Part shown: positions 63,186-64,000 of the stretch, piece after piece
How positions within the stretch are numbered: the first letter of the stretch is position 1
How the letters are laid out: each line of letters starts with the position of its first letter
Source: Athalassotoga saccharophila
GTDB taxonomy: Bacteria > Thermotogota > Thermotogae > Mesoaciditogales > Mesoaciditogaceae
Direction of reading: 5' to 3'
Assembly (NCBI RefSeq): GCF_009936215.1
Contig: NZ_AP019551.1
Location: forward strand, 589,501 to 653,500
Length of the DNA stretch: 64,000 bases
Notes under the pieces: model-generated
Seen by the model: the letters and a program-made list of their open reading frames with translations, nothing else
Database searches by the model: none
What the model was told of the DNA's origin: nothing
Position numbers and translations under genes: made by a program

Positions 63186-63253
63186 TTTCCCTACCACCTC
63201 CCATTTTACCTGATGCTCGCCCGTCAGGAAGGAGTTTTATTACAAATTCATGC

Positions 63254-64000
63254 TTAACGATTTGGATACCAGTAATACCACACAAAATAGAGCAATAATC
63301 CAAGTGTCGCAGTTCCGATGGCCACTCCGGCAGCGCCTATCCATGTCGCGGTTGTAGCCTTATCGTTAACTGTCTTTATCTCGCTTTCGAGAGTTGCTTT
63401 GGTGTTACTTATCTGATTTGTGAGTTCCGTTCTCGTGTTGTTAAGATCGTTTCTGAGGAAACTTATCTGATTGTCGAGATAATTTCTCGTTGTTTCGAGT
63501 TGGGTTGTGAGAACCTGAATGTCATTTGCCTCTTTTGCGCTGAGATTGTTGAGAGCCGCTGTAAGAGAGGCGATATCTGTCGTATTTTTGACAACCTGCT
63601 GGTTGACAAGATCTATCTTCTTGTAAAGGAACATTGCGTTGTCATTTATCATCTGGGTCAATCTATTCGTCGTGGAAGCAACCTGTGTTTTAAACTCTGC
63701 CAAAGAATTTTGCAGACCGTTCACACTTTGCGTTAAACCCGCTATTTCCTTGTTCATGTTGGCAATCATCTGGTTATTGACATTTGCAAGGATCAATGCC
63801 TTATTCGCGGTATCAGAAGCCAGTGCCGTTGCCTTCTTTAACTGTTCTATGACAGTTGTCAAAATAGCAACCTGGTTTTCAAGCGTTACAACGATGGAAT
63901 TTGTAGATGTGAGGTTCTGTTTGAGTGTGTTGACAACATCTTGAAGTGCCTGAAGGTCGCTTGTTTTTGCCAGAGATGGATTTTGTTCGATGTAGTTGAT
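63254..64000 (-). CDS. Omp-alpha-like coiled-coil envelope protein, 3' part
   Basis: The reading frame is open from the window edge to the stop at 63254, so at least 248 residues belong to a larger protein whose start lies outside. It is almost entirely heptad coiled coil (LTQSVNGLQNSLAEF, NTRTELTNQISNTKATLE) and ends in one hydrophobic helix (WIGAAGVAIGTATLGLLLYF) plus a short aromatic-basic tail. This is the architecture of Thermotoga Omp-alpha, where an N-terminal SLH domain and a long spacer link the cell body to the toga. The SLH part would be upstream of the window. Confidence 0.8.
   Translation of the reverse strand: MNYIEQNPSLAKTSDLQALQDVVNTLKQNLTSTNSIVVTLENQVAILTTVIEQLKKATALASDTANKALILANVNNQMIANMNKEIAGLTQSVNGLQNSLAEFKTQVASTTNRLTQMINDNAMFLYKKIDLVNQQVVKNTTDIASLTAALNNLSAKEANDIQVLTTQLETTRNYLDNQISFLRNDLNNTRTELTNQISNTKATLESEIKTVNDKATTATWIGAAGVAIGTATLGLLLYFVWYYWYPNR

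Overview
The window looks like a chromosomal segment of a thermophilic, flagellated, diderm bacterium of the Thermotogota (Thermotogales sensu lato). The evidence is a beta-prime subunit of about 1666 residues carrying the large N-terminal insertion seen in Thermotoga and Thermus, an Omp-alpha-like coiled-coil envelope protein next to two beta-barrel proteins, an EF-G-like second factor, an iron-only-hydrogenase-system regulator of the TM1266 type, many TTG/GTG starts, and AGA/AGG/ATA-rich coding sequence. The exact genus cannot be fixed from the sequence alone.

Layout. 1-9.6 kb: rplJ-rplL-rpoB-rpoC with an attenuator-like hairpin before rpoB. 9.6-14.8 kb: a membrane protein, a split ThrE-type exporter, an alpha/beta hydrolase and the TldD/TldE protease pair. 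14.8-26.6 kb: a gap with unusual RNA-like hairpins, a diguanylate cyclase, a class II aldolase, an MTA/SAH deaminase, a lipoprotein with a probable non-canonical start, a radical SAM protein, two tandem purine nucleoside phosphorylases of apparently different base specificity, a pyrimidine nucleoside phosphorylase and an EF-G-like GTPase. 26.6-34.5 kb: tRNA-Ala, hpf, hup, AIM24-like, peroxiredoxin plus Nramp Mn transporter, flgB (frameshifted)-flgC-fliE, mutL, rlmB, tRNA-Leu. 34.6-40.7 kb: a 2002-residue Ig-like surface lipoprotein preceded by a coupled leader ORF.

40.8-48.0 kb is an accessory island: nine small modules (PIN, RelE, MNT/HEPN, three HicBA, DUF433/DUF5615, DUF2283/PBECR-like, and a DUF234-type ATPase-nuclease), separated by ten tracts of a composite repeat made of phased heptamers. 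Several tracts end in the same extended -10 promoter fused to a near-perfect Shine-Dalgarno sequence, so the repeat seems to bring its own expression signals. Two modules are decayed (HEPN partner cut to 19 codons, one HicA frameshifted). I see no integrase or transposase.

48.0-60.9 kb is one tightly packed run of 12 co-directional genes: SAM hydrolase, NtrB/NtrC-type two-component pair, thyX, rnc, Elp3-like radical SAM, smc, lepA, endonuclease V and small membrane/regulatory genes. The nearest upstream promoter-like sequence is the last heptamer repeat. 60.9-64 kb, on the minus strand, holds two beta-barrel outer membrane proteins and the 3' part of an Omp-alpha-like gene that runs off the window. 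The second barrel gene is again preceded by an SD-bearing leader ORF whose stop overlaps its start.
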